Of a stretch of 64,000 nt of DNA, positions 62,201 through 64,000 are shown one piece after another. The position numbers were made by a program, and so were the translations under genes. The DNA lies in the NCBI RefSeq assembly GCF_013204855.1, contig NZ_JABMKZ010000023.1, forward strand, positions 60,020-124,019, read 5' to 3'. The stretch comes from Paenibacillus alba (lineage in GTDB: Bacteria; Bacillota; Bacilli; Paenibacillales; NBRC-103111). The notes beneath the pieces are model-generated. The model did no database searches. It had not been told where the DNA came from and saw nothing but the letters and a program-made list of their open reading frames with translations. How positions within the stretch are numbered: position 1 is the stretch's first letter; each line of letters starts with the position of its first letter.

Positions 62201-63368
62201 TTGACGTTTGGAACGAAAGAGAATGGTAAACCACAGCAATACAAAAAAAGCGGCTTTAAAACGAAGCAAGCAGCTCAGAGATCCATCAATCAGCTTGAAC
62301 ACTCCTTAAACCACTGGAAGTTATATAAAGCCAAGCAAGCTAACCTACAAGGACTATATGACCAAGCAGTATCTCGAAGATAAGCTAACCAAGGTCAGGC
62401 AACGAACGCTAGATACTTATACGTGGCTTATAGAAATCATGTATTGCCCGCACTTGGAAACATCGAATTATCTAATCTAAAACCGATGCATATTCAGCAG
62501 TTATATAACAAGTTGACCAAAGAGAAAAATATATCTGATGAAAATATTCAAAAAATCCATACCTTGATTAATGATTAATGATTCTTTAAAGAAAGCAGAG
62601 CGTTGGAGCCTGATAGCGAAAAATCCCGCCTCCTTGGTTGATCGCCCTATGGCAGTCAAAAAAGAAGTTACTGTATGTACAATCGTTTCTAAAGCATTCT
62701 GAGGGAGCCAGCAGATATTCCATCCCTATCTTATTGTACTTACCACAGGTATGCGTAAAGGCGAGATATTGGGCTTACGTTGAAAAGATGTTGATTTTGA
62801 AAAGAATTGCGTCAGAATTACCCAAACAGTTAGCAACGATGGCAAAGGAATTTTACCCTACACCAAAACTAAATCTGGAGCAAGGACGATTGATTTGCCT
62901 GAAGAAACGATCAAACAGTTAAAGAAACATTCCTTGCTCATTTGCCGCGAAAAACAAGAAGCAGGGCAAGATTACTGTGACAACGATCTCGTCGTTTGCA
63001 ATGAATCTGGTATGCCAGCCAATAGCAGCAACCTACGAAGGATTTTCCGTAACATCACAAAGAAAGCTGGAAATCCTCGCATCCGTTTCCACGATATGCG
63101 CCACACTCATGCAACATTGCTATTACTGCAAGGAGTAAACCCTAAAATCGTCTCCGAAAGATTAGGACATACCGATGTCCGTATAACCATAGACACCTAC
63201 AGCCATTTACTGCCTAGCATGCAAAAAGAGACAGCACAGAATTTCGGGAAAATGCTATTTGATGATTCTACATCTGACAATGGAACACCAACAGAAAAAC
63301 CAAAAGAAAAAATAAAAAATGGACCGCGCCTTTTATTAAAGGGCATGTCCATTACAAGTCTAAATTAG
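62201..63368 (+). pseudogene. Decayed tyrosine-type integrase
   Basis: Pieces of one integrase are spread over three frames. They are: an N-terminal arm-binding part (GKPQQYKKSGFKTKQAAQRS) ending in a stop at 62383; a core-binding part (TYKDYMTKQYLEDKLTKVRQ, then HVLPALGNIELSNLKPMHIQ after a shift); and a catalytic part (TTGMRKGEILGLR, a stop where Trp is usual, KDVDFEKN). The last piece carries HDMRHTHATLLLLQG, RLGHTDVRITIDTYSHL with the catalytic His-Arg-His and Tyr. So at least two or three frameshifts and one or more nonsense changes are present and the protein cannot be made. It points toward the 3' end of tRNA-Leu, the usual target of such elements. Confidence 0.9.
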
Positions 63369-63444
63369 CGAAAAAAATATTCTTGACCATTTGGTCGGAA
63401 TTGGTCACTTTTTATACCTTGCAAAATTAAATACAAAATCCTAA

Positions 63445-63477
63445 AAAAGCAAAAAACCCTTGAATATCAAGGGTTTC
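63445..63477 (-). terminator. Terminator of the rRNA-tRNA transcript
   Basis: AAACCCTTGA and TCAAGGGTTT form a stem, followed on the minus strand by TTTTTTGCTTTTTT. It lies 20 bases after the 3' end of tRNA-Leu. Confidence 0.85.
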
Positions 63478-63495
63478 AGCATTTTAAAACTGGGA

Positions 63496-63577
63496 TGCGG
63501 TCGGAGGGATTTGAACCCTCACGCCTTGTGAGCGCCACCCCCTCAAGATGGTGTGTCTGCCGTTCCACCACGACCGC
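63496..63577 (-). tRNA. tRNA-Leu (anticodon GAG)
   Basis: The acceptor stem GCGGTCG/CGACCGC, the anticodon stem CCATC/GGTGG around loop TTGAGGG (anticodon GAG), a long variable arm (CGC...GCG) and the T arm GAGGG-TTCAAAT-CCCTC all form. CCA is not encoded. Its 3' end faces the integrase relic. Confidence 0.93.
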
Positions 63578-63589
63578 TTAAAGGGTAAA

Positions 63590-63661
63590 CTGGGGATCTA
63601 GGATTTGAACCTAGGCATGACGGAGTCAAAGTCCGTTGCCTTACCGCTTGGCTAATCCCCA
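63590..63661 (-). tRNA. tRNA-Gln (anticodon TTG)
   Basis: Acceptor TGGGGAT/ATCCCCA, anticodon stem ACGGA/TCCGT with loop CTTTGAC (anticodon TTG), T arm CTAGG-TTCAAAT-CCTAG. 72 bases, CCA not encoded. The 5' U typical of tRNA-Gln is present. Confidence 0.95.
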
Positions 63662-63677
63662 TTAGTTAAGGGAAAAG

Positions 63678-63751
63678 GGCGACCGATGGGACTTGAACCC
63701 ACGAATGCTGGATCCACAAACCAGTGCGTTAACCCCTTCGCCACGATCGCC
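63678..63751 (-). tRNA. tRNA-His (anticodon GTG)
   Basis: Acceptor GCGATCG/CGGTCGC with the extra 5' G opposite C73 that marks tRNA-His. Anticodon stem CTGGT/TCCAG (one G-T pair) with loop TTGTGGA (anticodon GTG); T arm GTGGG-TTCAAGT-CCCAT. CCA not encoded. Confidence 0.95.
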
Positions 63752-63879
63752 ACAGTAGGGATTTATTCCCTGAAGACTAGATACGAAACATACGTAAAGT
63801 TAGATGTTCTTAGGATTTCTGTGTCCCAATCAAGTACTTGGACAGCTATAAAGCATATCCTCACTTGCTTGGGTACTTA

Positions 63880-64000
63880 GGTTAAGCCCTCGACCGATTA
63901 GTATTCGTCAGCTGCATACGTTGCCGCACTTCCACCTCGAACCTATCAACCTCGTCGTCTACAAGGGGTCTTACATACTGGGAAATCTCATCTTGAGGGG
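63880..64000 (-). rRNA. 23S ribosomal RNA, 3' end (runs off window)
   Basis: On the minus strand the segment ends with the conserved 23S 3' terminus (GCTGACGAATACTAATCGGT then CGAGGGCTTAACC). Preceding bases match the last helices of 23S. The rest lies beyond the window. The exact 3' nucleotide is approximate. Confidence 0.93.

Noticed and set aside
63480..63580. Second copy of the tRNA-Leu 3' end as an attachment site
   Set aside because: I looked for the tRNA 3' sequence near 59600-62200 and saw no copy; the other end of the element is either lost or too diverged.
63752..63879. 5S rRNA in the spacer
   Set aside because: No 5S-like sequence is present. The 5' part of tRNA-His (GGCGATCGTGGCGAAGGGG) is only superficially like a 5S start and folds as a tRNA.

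Overview
The window looks like a Paenibacillus-type chromosome (low-to-mid GC Firmicute, family Paenibacillaceae). Indicators are spore-coat type genes (a CgeB-like glycosyltransferase and a YheC/YheD ATP-grasp protein), an SLH-anchored surface protein, and repeated modules of YesM-type sensor kinase, YesN-type regulator and LplB/YtcP-type sugar importer. Most genes lie on the minus strand and have strong GGAGG-like ribosome sites.

Layout. 1-9.8 kb: a probable spore-surface locus. It holds dTDP-sugar genes rfbA-rfbB-rfbD running into a partial CgeB-like glycosyltransferase, a 1705-residue protein built almost entirely of a ten-residue repeat, and a divergent YheC/D-like ATP-grasp gene. 9.9-20 kb: household genes (NagZ-like lipoprotein, small membrane protein, phosphatidylserine decarboxylase, Fsr-like MFS exporter, ACT-domain malic enzyme, MocR regulator, GNAT acetyltransferase, aminotransferase). 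An approx. 0.8-kb block of non-coding repeats sits at 17.0-17.8 kb. 20-23.7 kb: a large SLH-domain surface protein.

23.9-59.6 kb: one long carbohydrate-use region. It starts with an operon of aldo/keto reductase (frameshifted), GH29 fucosidase-like, GH43-like, discoidin plus beta-helix, and GH105-like enzymes, followed by a secreted multidomain protein. Three binding-protein/two-permease importers follow, each next to a YesM/YesN pair. Between them lie an esterase-like alpha/beta hydrolase, a GH2 enzyme and its divergent AraC regulator. No transporter ATPase is present, so a shared MsmX-type ATPase encoded elsewhere is inferred. Candidate catabolite-repression sites lie near several of these genes. 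The enzyme set suggests breakdown of a decorated plant-type polysaccharide such as rhamnogalacturonan; this is inference.

59.7-63.4 kb: an AT-richer accessory patch of small unknown genes, gene relics, a secreted protein with a possible toxin-44-like domain, and a wrecked tyrosine integrase next to the 3' end of a tRNA-Leu gene. 63.5-64 kb: tRNA-Leu(GAG), tRNA-Gln(TTG), tRNA-His(GTG) and the 3' end of a 23S rRNA gene, all on the minus strand, with no 5S gene between the 23S and the tRNAs.

The best candidates for undescribed biology are the giant repeat protein with its sugar and ATP-grasp neighbours, the unassigned beta-helix and secreted enzymes, the toxin-like secreted protein in the decayed island, and the intergenic GGAACTA repeat family.
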